Below are positions 53,370 through 60,545 of a stretch of 64,000 nucleotides of DNA, piece by piece. The stretch is from the NCBI RefSeq assembly GCF_002217435.1, contig NZ_MUHF01000011.1, forward strand, positions 62,001 to 126,000, written 5' to 3'. The number at the start of each line of letters is the position of its first letter. The stretch's first letter is position 1. Made by a program: the position numbers and the translations under genes. The notes under the pieces are model-generated. The model did no database searches, had not been told where the DNA came from, and was given only the letters and a program-made list of their open reading frames with translations. Source of the DNA: Flavobacterium reichenbachii (GTDB lineage Bacteria; Bacteroidota; Bacteroidia; Flavobacteriales; Flavobacteriaceae).

Positions 53370-53394
53370 AATAGAAAACAACTCCCGGCTTAAA

Positions 53395-53823
53395 ATGAAA
53401 ATATCTAAAACCATATTAGAAATTATTTTACCTATTACAATTGGGACGATAATTTTTATATCATACTTTTTGATCATTGAAAAATTAACAAGTGAGCCAG
53501 AATTAGAACCGTGTGAAAGATATGAACTTAGTAGTATTGTCTATTTAATATTTGCATTTGGTATTATATTGATTTCGAGTTTGTATCAAATAATTGTGGG
53601 GAATTGGATTCTAAGAAGAAACAAAAACAAGTTTATGTTAAACATAGTTAACAGCATTATTTTTGGTGCATTTTTTACGGTAATATTTACTGGAATGGAA
53701 GTGTTTAATGGAAAGGCAATTGAAGTAGAATTTTGCACTGGATTTTTTTTAGTGATGGTAATTTTGGGATTGATATTTTCAGTATTGAAAAGCGTTTTCG
53801 AAAAACTCTTGAACAAAGTTTGA
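53395..53823 (+). CDS. Cassette 1 gene: four-helix membrane protein
   Basis: The 142-residue protein starts MKISKTILEIILPITIGTII and has four membrane helices, with a short loop holding EPELEPCERYE between the first and second. A longer frame to 53326 crosses the recombination word GTTACCAGC, so the start inside the cassette is preferred; it lies 34 bp from the boundary. No family is recognised. It is expressed from its own or an upstream promoter. Confidence 0.65.
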   Translation: MKISKTILEIILPITIGTIIFISYFLIIEKLTSEPELEPCERYELSSIVYLIFAFGIILISSLYQIIVGNWILRRNKNKFMLNIVNSIIFGAFFTVIFTGMEVFNGKAIEVEFCTGFFLVMVILGLIFSVLKSVFEKLLNKV

Positions 53824-53838
53824 GAAATAAAATCTACT

Positions 53839-53974
53839 GCTGGTAACAGCCACTACAACGGATTTGGGCATTAGGCTGAATGGAAAGATGGTTTGGTATT
53901 TGGGATGATTTGGCAAATCCGAAGAATGGGCTTAATTTAGTCCCAAACCCGCTGTAGTGCCAAGACGTTAGCGG
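53839..53974 (+). repeat. attC-like site A
   Basis: The left word is GCTGGTAAC and the right word is GTTAGCGG; the two do not match each other. The arms CACTACAACGGATTTGGG and CCCAAACCCGCTGTAGTG pair at 16 of 18 positions. The centre is shared with sites B and D. Confidence 0.75.
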
Positions 53975-53999
53975 TTATGTTACCAAAAATCACGAACAA

Positions 54000-54668
54000 A
54001 TGAAAAACAAAGCATTAGACATTTACGAACTAGAGAATATTGAGGATTGTATTCCTACAATAGAAGAAATGTATAAGTTTAAATTTGAAGATAGAGAAAT
54101 TCAGAACGTGAAAAATTTCGATGAATTTTGCGACTTAATAATATCGAAAATTGATTTTGAGAATATTGAAAGTTGTACTTCTCAACAAGCGTTTTATAAA
54201 TTGCGAAATTCATTAATTGAAGAGAAAATATCTGAAAAAGAAAAAATAAAACTAGAAACTAAACTTACAGAAATATTTCCAAGAAAAAACCGAATTAATC
54301 TTGTGAAAAAAGTCGAAAATAATATTGGTTTCAAGTTAAATCTACTTTGTCCTCCGAACTTTATATCATATACTTTAATCATACTTTCTGTAATTTCTTT
54401 TACTTTAGTTTTTATAAATTTTAAACTTGGGATTTCAGGAATAGTAATTTCAATTTTTGGTTTTTATTTGGGCAGTAGGTTTGGAAGGGAAATTGAAATC
54501 GAAACTATTAAAGAGTTGGTAGAAAAAATCACTTTAGAAAATTACCTTGAAGTAAGAACACAAAAAAATACTGTAAATAAGTCTGAATTGAAAAACGTAA
54601 TAACAAATTGGTTTGTTGAAAATTCAGGGATAGAAAAAGAAAAGTTGATAACAGCGACTTTCGGATAA
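54000..54668 (+). CDS. Cassette 2 gene: helical protein with two membrane helices
   Basis: The 222-residue protein has a charged, helical N-terminal domain (about 1-115), two closely spaced membrane helices (FISYTLIILSVISFTLVFIN then GISGIVISIFGFYLG, about 120-165) and a C-terminal helical tail. No family is recognised. It starts 33 bp after the boundary word at 53967 and ends 14 bp before the next attC-like site, as cassette genes do. Confidence 0.65.
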   Translation: MKNKALDIYELENIEDCIPTIEEMYKFKFEDREIQNVKNFDEFCDLIISKIDFENIESCTSQQAFYKLRNSLIEEKISEKEKIKLETKLTEIFPRKNRINLVKKVENNIGFKLNLLCPPNFISYTLIILSVISFTLVFINFKLGISGIVISIFGFYLGSRFGREIEIETIKELVEKITLENYLEVRTQKNTVNKSELKNVITNWFVENSGIEKEKLITATFG

Positions 54669-54682
54669 CACAAGAAACACAA

Positions 54683-54816
54683 CCGCTAACAGCCACTACA
54701 ACGGATTTGGGCAGTTGGCTTAATGGAGAGATGGTTTTGTATTGTGATGATTTGGCAAATCCGAAGAATGGGCTTAATTTAGTCCCAAACCCGCTGTAGT
54801 GCCAGAACGTTAGCGG
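54683..54816 (+). repeat. attC-like site B
   Basis: The left word is CCGCTAAC and the right word is GTTAGCGG, an exact complement. The arms CACTACAACGGATTTGGG and CCCAAACCCGCTGTAGTG are the same as in site A, and the centre is very similar (GATTTGGCAAATCCGAAG is shared). Confidence 0.78.
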
Positions 54817-54847
54817 TAATGCTGGCAAAACACCGAACGATAAGAAA

Positions 54848-55480
54848 ATGACAGAATTTAAAGAAATAAAACAACTTTTTGGCATAACTGAAAAAAACGG
54901 ATTTTCAGAAGAGGAAATTTTTGTGTTTAAAAATATTTGTGAGAATATTCCAAAAGTTCTTTCTGACTATTATTCGCAATTGGGGAAAATAAAAGAACTA
55001 AACAACACCCAAGACCAACTTATCGAACCCCAAAAATTAAAATTGTCTAAAAATAAAGATTTTCTAATTTTTTACGTTGAAAATCAATGGGCTTGTGTTT
55101 GGGGAATTGACAAAAATGACTTAAATATTGACAATCCACCAGTTTATATGAGCTATGAAGAACAGGAATGGAGTAAAGAAACAAATTTGTTAACTGATTT
55201 TTTAAAAGCAATGGCAAATCTTCAAGCTGTTTTTGCTCTTCAATTTAGTTCAGATGAATTTGCATATATAAATGACGAAGAACTTAAAATTATTAAAGAG
55301 AACTTTAAAAAACGAGACTTTTCATTCTCACAATGGATTGGTATTGAATTTTATGGGAATTTTGAAAACGATGTAATTGCAGTTCAGAGAAATACTGATT
55401 ATTATGACTTAATTTATGCTTCTAATAACGAAGAACAATTTGTAGAAATGAATAAAATATTGAATAAACTTGGAGTATAA
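54848..55480 (+). CDS. Cassette 3 gene: SUKH/SMI1-like protein
   Basis: The 210-residue protein has an SMI1/KNR4-like pattern: IPKVLSDYYSQLGKIKELNN, then NKDFLIFYVENQWACVWGID, then DNPPVYMSYEE and LTDFLKAMANLQAVFAL. SUKH-fold proteins are often immunity proteins against polymorphic toxins. The assignment is by eye and moderate. It begins 39 bp after the boundary word and ends 8 bp before the next attC-like site. Confidence 0.62.
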   Translation: MTEFKEIKQLFGITEKNGFSEEEIFVFKNICENIPKVLSDYYSQLGKIKELNNTQDQLIEPQKLKLSKNKDFLIFYVENQWACVWGIDKNDLNIDNPPVYMSYEEQEWSKETNLLTDFLKAMANLQAVFALQFSSDEFAYINDEELKIIKENFKKRDFSFSQWIGIEFYGNFENDVIAVQRNTDYYDLIYASNNEEQFVEMNKILNKLGV

Positions 55481-55488
55481 AAGCACTA

Positions 55489-55623
55489 CCGCTAACAAGG
55501 GTTTTGCGTCAGGCGGGCTGAAGTGCAAAATTCAACGGCAGTTTTCAATTAAACTTTAGTAATAAAACCAGCTTTTGTGCTTCGAAATCCCGCCCGAACA
55601 CAAAGCCCCAAACCGTTACCAGC
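55489..55623 (+). repeat. attC-like site C
   Basis: The left word is CCGCTAAC and the right word is GTTACCAGC, again mismatched within the site. The arms differ from sites A and B: GGGTTTTGCGTCAGGCGGG against CCCGCCCGAACACAAAGCCC, an imperfect palindrome. So the family of sites is heterogeneous inside but keeps its ends, as in integrons. Confidence 0.72.
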
Positions 55624-55662
55624 AAGCACCAAGCAAATTCAGAAATCTAACACAATACTGAA

Positions 55663-56241
55663 ATGTTTAATCGACTATTTAAGAAAAAAAGAAAACAACT
55701 TTCGAAAGTTGAATTTTGGGAAAAGTATGAGTTTTTTGAACTAATTGCTGACTTGCATCTAGCAGAAAAATTATTATCCGAATTTAAAGGAGGGTATTGT
55801 AGAAAGTTTGACTCAGCCGAAGATTTTCACAAAGCTCTAATAGACGGAATTTTTGACGTTGAGTTTGATAACGTACCAGATTTTACTCAAATATGGAATT
55901 GGTTTGCTCCTACTTGTGAATGGGATAGTTTTGCAGGAATCGAAGGATTTGAATTAGGAAACAGAATTTTTATGAGAACTGATTATTGGAAAAAGAATCA
56001 CGACTTTGTTTCTGGAACAAAGGTTTCTGTAAATGGAGAATTTGGAGTGATCATAAAATCAGAACTTGACAAGCCAAATTTATTTGGAACTATACGTTGG
56101 GATACAGCTAAAGAAAATGATACTGAAGATTGGAATGGAATGTTTGGAACATTTACAAAGATTGGTGGAAAAATAATTGACCAAAATCATATATTTAAAT
56201 ACATCAACGATGATGGAACTAAAAAAACGATAACAGACTAA
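55663..56241 (+). CDS. Cassette 4 gene: soluble hypothetical protein
   Basis: The 192-residue protein begins with a basic segment (MFNRLFKKKRKQLSK) and continues with an acidic, aromatic-rich body (YCRKFDSAEDFHKALIDGIF, then FTQIWNWFAPTCEWDSFAGI). A beta-rich end includes GTKVSVNGEFGVIIK. No family is recognised. It begins 48 bp after the boundary word and ends 7 bp before the next attC-like site. Confidence 0.62.
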   Translation: MFNRLFKKKRKQLSKVEFWEKYEFFELIADLHLAEKLLSEFKGGYCRKFDSAEDFHKALIDGIFDVEFDNVPDFTQIWNWFAPTCEWDSFAGIEGFELGNRIFMRTDYWKKNHDFVSGTKVSVNGEFGVIIKSELDKPNLFGTIRWDTAKENDTEDWNGMFGTFTKIGGKIIDQNHIFKYINDDGTKKTITD

Positions 56242-56248
56242 AAAGCCA

Positions 56249-56383
56249 GCTGGTAAAAGCCGTTTGGCGAGATTGGGGTTTTAGGCTGAAATTAAAGATG
56301 GTTTTGTATTTGGAAGATTTGGCAAATCCGAAAGATAACGCTGATTTAGTCCCAAACTGCTTGTCGCGCGAGAACGTTATGCG
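56249..56383 (+). repeat. attC-like site D
   Basis: The left word GCTGGTAAA carries one substitution from GCTGGTAAC; the right word is GTTATGCG. The centre shares AAAGATGGTTTTGTATTTGG and GATTTGGCAAATCCGAA with sites A, B and E. The outer arms have drifted (GCCGTTTGGCGAGATTGGGG). Confidence 0.7.
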
Positions 56384-56439
56384 TCAGTTTAGAACAATAG
56401 AGTGCTGAAAAGAAACAAAAAATTCACAAACTTTTAAAA

Positions 56440-57021
56440 ATGTTACTAAGTTTTAAGGAACAAATTATTGAAGATTTTCTAATTCCTTCATTTATCTTAA
56501 ACGAGGGCGAAATTGTTATTATTGAAATTCCTAACGGTGTAAAATTTCAAAAAATATCATTAAGATTAATTGAAAATATAACCGAATTATGTTTAGAAAT
56601 TAAGTATGTAGAGCATTTTAAAGAAAATTATTTTTTAAGTAAATTGTTTCCAACAACAATTGGTCAATATTTAAAAAAATGTGATGGAAATTCAACTTAC
56701 AAGAATAAAATTTACGAGATTGAATGGATGAAACCTCAAATCAAAATCAATTCAATTGCGGGCGGATATAGAAGATTGTTGTCATTGTACAAAACTTTGA
56801 CTTTTACAAAAAACATAATAATAGATTTAGTTGGCGTTGACCCGATTGGAGGTGTTGAGATTTATAAAATATTAAAACAAAACCAAAGGGAAAATGGAAG
56901 TGCAATTTTATTTGACTCTTGCAATGAATTTGAAAAAGATTGCACAAATTTCATTAGAGCAAAATATATAGGAACTGACGAAAGATATAAGAATTATAAC
57001 GAAATAATGGCTGATAAATAA
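56440..57021 (+). CDS. Cassette 5 gene: hypothetical protein with ABC-ATPase-like end
   Basis: The 193-residue protein has an N-terminal beta-rich half (SFILNEGEIVIIEIPNGVKF). A C-terminal part, SIAGGYRRLLSLYKTLTFTK then NIIIDLVGVDPIGGVEIYKI, loosely resembles the signature and Walker B/D-loop region of ABC ATPases. No Walker A motif is present, so ATP hydrolysis is not claimed. It begins 64 bp after the boundary word. Confidence 0.6.
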   Translation: MLLSFKEQIIEDFLIPSFILNEGEIVIIEIPNGVKFQKISLRLIENITELCLEIKYVEHFKENYFLSKLFPTTIGQYLKKCDGNSTYKNKIYEIEWMKPQIKINSIAGGYRRLLSLYKTLTFTKNIIIDLVGVDPIGGVEIYKILKQNQRENGSAILFDSCNEFEKDCTNFIRAKYIGTDERYKNYNEIMADK

Positions 57022-57026
57022 ACGAA

Positions 57027-57092
57027 CGCATAACAGCTACAACGCATTTGGGCAATTGGCTGAATGGAAATATGGTTTTGTATTTGGGATGA
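57027..57092 (+). repeat. attC-like site E, truncated
   Basis: The left word CGCATAAC is the exact complement of the cassette's opening word GTTATGCG. CAGCTACAACGCATTTGGGC and the GGCTGAATGGAAATATGG centre follow, then the sequence turns abruptly into the right flanking repeat. The array is therefore cut at this point. Confidence 0.7.
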
Positions 57093-57094
57093 TC

Positions 57095-57275
57095 AACCCC
57101 TAGTGGGACTCGAACCAAATTCTCTTGAAAACACAGGCCTTTAAATTTTCCAGAAACTGAAACAAAACTTATCGAACCAAAAAAAAAGCCTAAGAAATCT
57201 AGATTTCTTAGGCTTTTAATTTTTACTAGTAGCGGGAACGGGACTCGAACCTGGTAACGAAATTGAATAAATAAA
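57095..57275 (-). repeat. Right flanking repeat of the cassette array (tRNA-3'-end-like, with terminator)
   Basis: Same plan as 52797-52975: CCCCTAGTGGGACTCGAACC, about 65 bp, an AAGCCTAAGAAATC hairpin (57181-57217), then TAGCGGGAACGGGACTCGAA and CCTGG. On the minus strand each end is the T-loop and acceptor part of a tRNA (GGTTCGAGTCCCGTTCCCGC), but the T-stem and the rest of the tRNA are missing. Confidence 0.6.
57181..57217. terminator. Hairpin terminator inside the right flanking repeat
   Basis: AAGCCTAAGAAATC pairs with GATTTCTTAGGCTT, with flanking A and T runs. Confidence 0.82.
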
Positions 57276-57293
57276 ATAAAAACAGCCTAGTAA

Positions 57294-57523
57294 TGTTTCG
57301 AACTTAAGGTCTCAAGTTGTTGTATTACAGTTTTTTATAATGTTTGTGAAAATTGGTGCACCGATTCTGCACCTAGATTAAATTATATCTATTTCAATAT
57401 TTTATTCATAAAAATGTTTTCACTAAGTTTCTAAAAGTTTTGAGCCTAAGCTTCTTAGAATCTTATTTTCCTTAGTTTCTAATTTTTAAAAATGCAATGT
57501 GCCACGATTCTTACACAAAACTT
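57294..57523 (-). repeat. Two relic element-end repeats (copies 3 and 4)
   Basis: Copy 3 (about 57294-57375) runs from GTTTCGAACTTAAGG to GGTGCACCGATTCTGCACC. Copy 4 (about 57435-57523) runs from AGTTTTGAGCCTAAGC to AAAAATGCAATGTGCCACG and ATTCTTACACAAAACTT, close to copy 1 at 50627. The four copies lie on both sides of the toxin pair, IS1 gene and cassette array. No gene is present up to 57623. Confidence 0.5.
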
Positions 57524-57623
57524 ATATGGGTGAGATATCTATAAACACAACCTTAATTTGCGGCAAAAAGGTATCAATGCCAATTAAAATATTATTCTAA
57601 AAGGCAGTTTATTAGTAATGACT

Positions 57624-57929
57624 TTAACTAGTAAAAACGGCTTTGTAGGAAATAAATAATAGTGTGATACCAGCGACAGCAACATTTAAGCTAACACCAT
57701 CGAGTAAAGTGAGTAATTCAGGTTTAAAAGCACACCCTAATAATGCTAAACCAGTAGGTAATGCACTTCCAGCTAAACCTTTATTAATTATATATTCTAA
57801 ATCTCTACTTCTTCCTGCGGGAACTTGTAAAAATAATGATATAATAGCAAAGATTATGAAACAACCTACAGTTAGCGCATTCAGATAAGTTAATAAGTTA
57901 GTAATTAAATTAGTACAAAATTCACTCAC
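57624..57929 (-). CDS. Small multi-helix membrane protein
   Basis: The 101-residue protein has three hydrophobic segments (ALTVGCFIIFAIISLFLQVP, GLAGSALPTGLALLGCAF, SLNVAVAGITLLFISYKAVF). It overlaps the gene upstream by 8 bp, so the two form an operon. No family is recognised; small paired membrane proteins of this kind occur in phage-related and defence loci, which is only a hint. Confidence 0.55.
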   Translation of the reverse strand: MSEFCTNLITNLLTYLNALTVGCFIIFAIISLFLQVPAGRSRDLEYIINKGLAGSALPTGLALLGCAFKPELLTLLDGVSLNVAVAGITLLFISYKAVFTS

Positions 57930-58170
57930 TTGATTTTGATTTGTGTTTAAACTTTCTGAGAATTAATTCTATTAAAACTGGAGAAATCATCACAAGTATT
58001 ATTTCCATTCCAAAAACCACTCTTGCAGACAATGCTAAGACCATTTCTATTATTCTCCCAAAATTCAATAATTCAAGGACACTAGCAAAAAAAGTCATTG
58101 TGCCGACAGATGTTGCAAGTTTGTTTACTGAAATAAAACTAAATCGAGTATGTTTTCTTTGACCAATCAT
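57922..58170 (-). CDS. Small membrane protein
   Basis: The 82-residue protein has two hydrophobic helices (TSVGTMTFFASVLELLNFGR region and FGMEIILVMISPVLIELILR) and a Lys-rich C-terminus. It starts the two-gene minus-strand pair. No family is recognised. Confidence 0.5.
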   Translation of the reverse strand: MIGQRKHTRFSFISVNKLATSVGTMTFFASVLELLNFGRIIEMVLALSARVVFGMEIILVMISPVLIELILRKFKHKSKSSE

Positions 58171-58943
58171 GGGTGCTAATATAATAATTATTATAAAGGT
58201 AATAATTAAAATTCATGAAAAATATTTTTCATTTTATATAGATTTGTTAAAGTTTATAAATTAACGTTATAGTACTACAAACGTTCGGAAATTTATAGAG
58301 CATACTAAAATCTTGGCTTCTTGGTTTTTTATATTTTGAATTATTAAATGTTATAATCTCTTGCATCTTATTTTTGTTACAAAACTTTGACTTGGGAAAT
58401 ATGATTAAAAATCCCTCGGGATACCCTAGATGCGGCATGTCAATTCTATTTTTTTAAGACGTATTTTTCCTCCGCTTTCTTTAATCGAGAAAAACATCAT
58501 CAAGTTTTTTGATAAAAAAATCATCTGGCTTAGCGAAAAAAAACGAATCATATTAGGATAAATGTTCAATATTTTTGTCATCTGCCATCGTGCTCCTGTT
58601 ATTGTCAGTATTAAATCTAACATTGTTTTGTTGTCTTTAATTAAAATTTAAGTTTGTGTAATGTTATTTTTATTTTAAACAGACAATAAATTAATAACAA
58701 GAAGAAGAGAATTTATTATGTTTTTCTGTAAATTAGCTCTGTACGGAAAATAGCTTTCCATTTCCGCAACATCACTTTTAGAACCGAAACGTCAAGCTGT
58801 AAAATTCAGGTATAGACAGCAAACTACAACTATGAATTAAGGAGCTTATTAAGGGAATGAAATCCAAATGCTTTCGGAAATATTATATGCCACTTGGGCT
58901 TAAAGGCCTTAAGAGAAAAAGTTTCATTTAAAATCTGCATAAT
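58171..58943. other. Long AT-rich gap
   Basis: Two overlapping minus-strand frames of 63 and 65 codons exist, but their composition and overlap do not persuade me that they are genes. No repeat of the families described here is present. It probably marks decayed sequence between the small membrane pair and the restriction endonuclease gene. Confidence 0.4.
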
Positions 58944-59795
58944 ATGTATGATGCAAATAATTTAGACTGGAAGACTTACGAATCCATTACAAAATATATT
59001 TATGAAGCCCTAGGGAGGGAGGGAGGAGTAAAGATAAAGGGGCACGGCAGCAACTGCAGAGTGGCAGGCAAATCAGGCGTCAGCCATCAGATTGACGTGC
59101 TGACCTCTCATTCTGACGGAATACATACATATGACACTGCTATAGAATGCAAGTACTGGAAAGAAAAGGTAAACAAGGATATCGTTATGAAGGTATCTGA
59201 AATAATAGAAGATGCTAACATTACTAAGGGGGTTATTGTTTCAAAAGGCGGTTTCACACAAGACGGGATTGCTTTCGCAAAATATAGAAACATTGGATTG
59301 GTGGAACTGAGAGAAATCAATGACGAAGACTTAGAAAGACATTCTAAAGAAATAAGCATGGGGCATTTCGGCTTCAATCTGACAATATTGATTACAAGTC
59401 CTGTGATACTTAGTGCAGAAATCGGAAATAATCGAATGATAGAATTTGAACATGAGCTGGATTTTTATGATTATTCAATTATTTTGAATGATGGACAGCA
59501 AACTCCTTTAACCTTATATGCCGATGATTTTAGACGTGCGGTAGGAAAGAGTCCTAAAGATAAACTTATTACAAAATGTTACAAAATTTCAACCAGTGTT
59601 TTGATGAATAGAATAACCAATGTATCTATTAATTTAGATGAAATAACTTTTACAGGCAGGCTTACTGAAATAGATGCGAGCAGAAAAATAGAAGTTAAGC
59701 TGGTTGATAAGGTCTGGCTGATTATGAAATCAATTTTTGACCAGCGTATTTTTACGTTCTCTCATACCGGCATAATAAATGAACACAAAAAATAA
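58944..59795 (+). CDS. Mrr-like restriction endonuclease
   Basis: The 283-residue protein has an N-terminal PD-(D/E)xK nuclease domain of the Mrr_cat type: Asp 51 in SHQIDVLTS, Glu 68 and Lys 70 in AIECKYWK, preceded by the helical YESITKYIYEALGREGG. The C-terminal half (about 130-283) is an unassigned beta-rich domain. Mrr-type enzymes cut modified DNA as type IV restriction systems. It has no methyltransferase neighbour. It is followed by a decayed hipA and a helicase operon. Confidence 0.8.
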   Translation: MYDANNLDWKTYESITKYIYEALGREGGVKIKGHGSNCRVAGKSGVSHQIDVLTSHSDGIHTYDTAIECKYWKEKVNKDIVMKVSEIIEDANITKGVIVSKGGFTQDGIAFAKYRNIGLVELREINDEDLERHSKEISMGHFGFNLTILITSPVILSAEIGNNRMIEFEHELDFYDYSIILNDGQQTPLTLYADDFRRAVGKSPKDKLITKCYKISTSVLMNRITNVSINLDEITFTGRLTEIDASRKIEVKLVDKVWLIMKSIFDQRIFTFSHTGIINEHKK

Positions 59796-59812
59796 TTAAA
59801 GTATCAATGTGT

Positions 59813-60275
59813 TTACTGAGCTATGAATACAGAAGACATTAATTGCTGTGCTGCCCTTGAAATTCCAATTTTTCTGGTGGTTGTTTTCCAACTGCTCACA
59901 GCGTGCAGAACTTCGATTATAATTTCATCCATTTGGCTGTCGTTCAAAGGGAAACTCCCCGACACTTTAAGCAAGATTAAAATCGAGTTAATAGCTGTGG
60001 ATGTCAATATTCAGCGCCAGTCCATCTTTGTCTATAAGTGGATTGATGTCATAAGAAAGAATCGATCCATCATTGCTTAATAGGAACCTTGTTTTCTCAG
60101 GTGGTCGACCGGCAATGTTGAACGATATTCTTCGCCAGAGATGGTCCAGGTTCTAATTAATTTTTATACCGTAATTCTGTATAAAATCAGCAATGTCGAG
60201 ATAGCTCGTCATACTATCACGAATTGTATCTTCACTGTTGCCCGTCATTTTCATTGCCAAAGCAAAATGTATTCT
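59813..60275 (-). pseudogene. Decayed 3' part of a hipA-like toxin kinase gene
   Basis: Read on the minus strand, frames with stops give HipA C-terminal motifs in order: RIHFALAMKMTG then SYLDIADFIQNYG, LDHLWRRISFNIAG, SYDINPLIDKDGLALNIDI, SQMDEIIIEVLHAVSSWKTT and TRKIGISRAAQQLMSSVF. Stops interrupt after IKIN, after IHSY and after FNLA, and there is a frame change. The N-terminal kinase part is missing. HipA kinases inactivate glutamyl-tRNA synthetase; this copy cannot. Confidence 0.72.
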
Positions 60276-60545
60276 TTCTTTTTTTTCCAATCGAAGCGCT
60301 TGGTGAAAAAAGTAGCTACAGGCAATCTTTTCATTTTGCTCGGTGCCATACTGATTCCTGCTGCAAAAAGGAATGGGTGCATTAGAGGACAGTTTAAAGT
60401 AATGGGGGATACTGGTTAGTATTCCTAAATAGAATGTGAGGTAAACAAAATAAAAGAGCTTTTTACGCTTCAAAATAGTTACAATTAAGGCCAATATATA
60501 ATTGATAAAATGTGAATAAAATGTTACATTTGAATTACTTAAAAA

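Larger units (their letters stand above)
53361..57092 (+). mobile_element. Integron-like gene cassette array lacking an integrase
   Basis: Five cassettes, each with one gene on the plus strand and a ~135-bp attC-like site at its end. Opening words: GTTACCAGC (53361), GTTAGCGG (53967), GTTAGCGG (54809), GTTACCAGC (55615), GTTATGCG (56376). Closing words: GCTGGTAAC (53839), CCGCTAAC (54683), CCGCTAAC (55489), GCTGGTAAA (56249), CGCATAAC (57027). Each closing word is the reverse complement of its own cassette's opening word (one substitution in the fourth), even when it does not match the next opening word. That is what G/TT cassette recombination predicts. No integrase gene is in the window. 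Confidence 0.8.

Noticed and set aside
53839..57092. CRISPR array as explanation of the regular repeats
   Set aside because: Units are ~135 bp palindromes around whole genes of 430-670 bp, not short repeats with short spacers.
57228..57275. Possible tRNA gene on the minus strand (GGTTCGAGTCCCG motif)
   Set aside because: The 5' half of the T-stem and all other arms are missing; only a 3'-end fragment is present, so it is annotated as part of a repeat.
58247..58623. Two overlapping minus-strand frames of 63 and 65 codons
   Set aside because: Composition is not protein-like, no family pattern, and no supporting promoter or neighbour.
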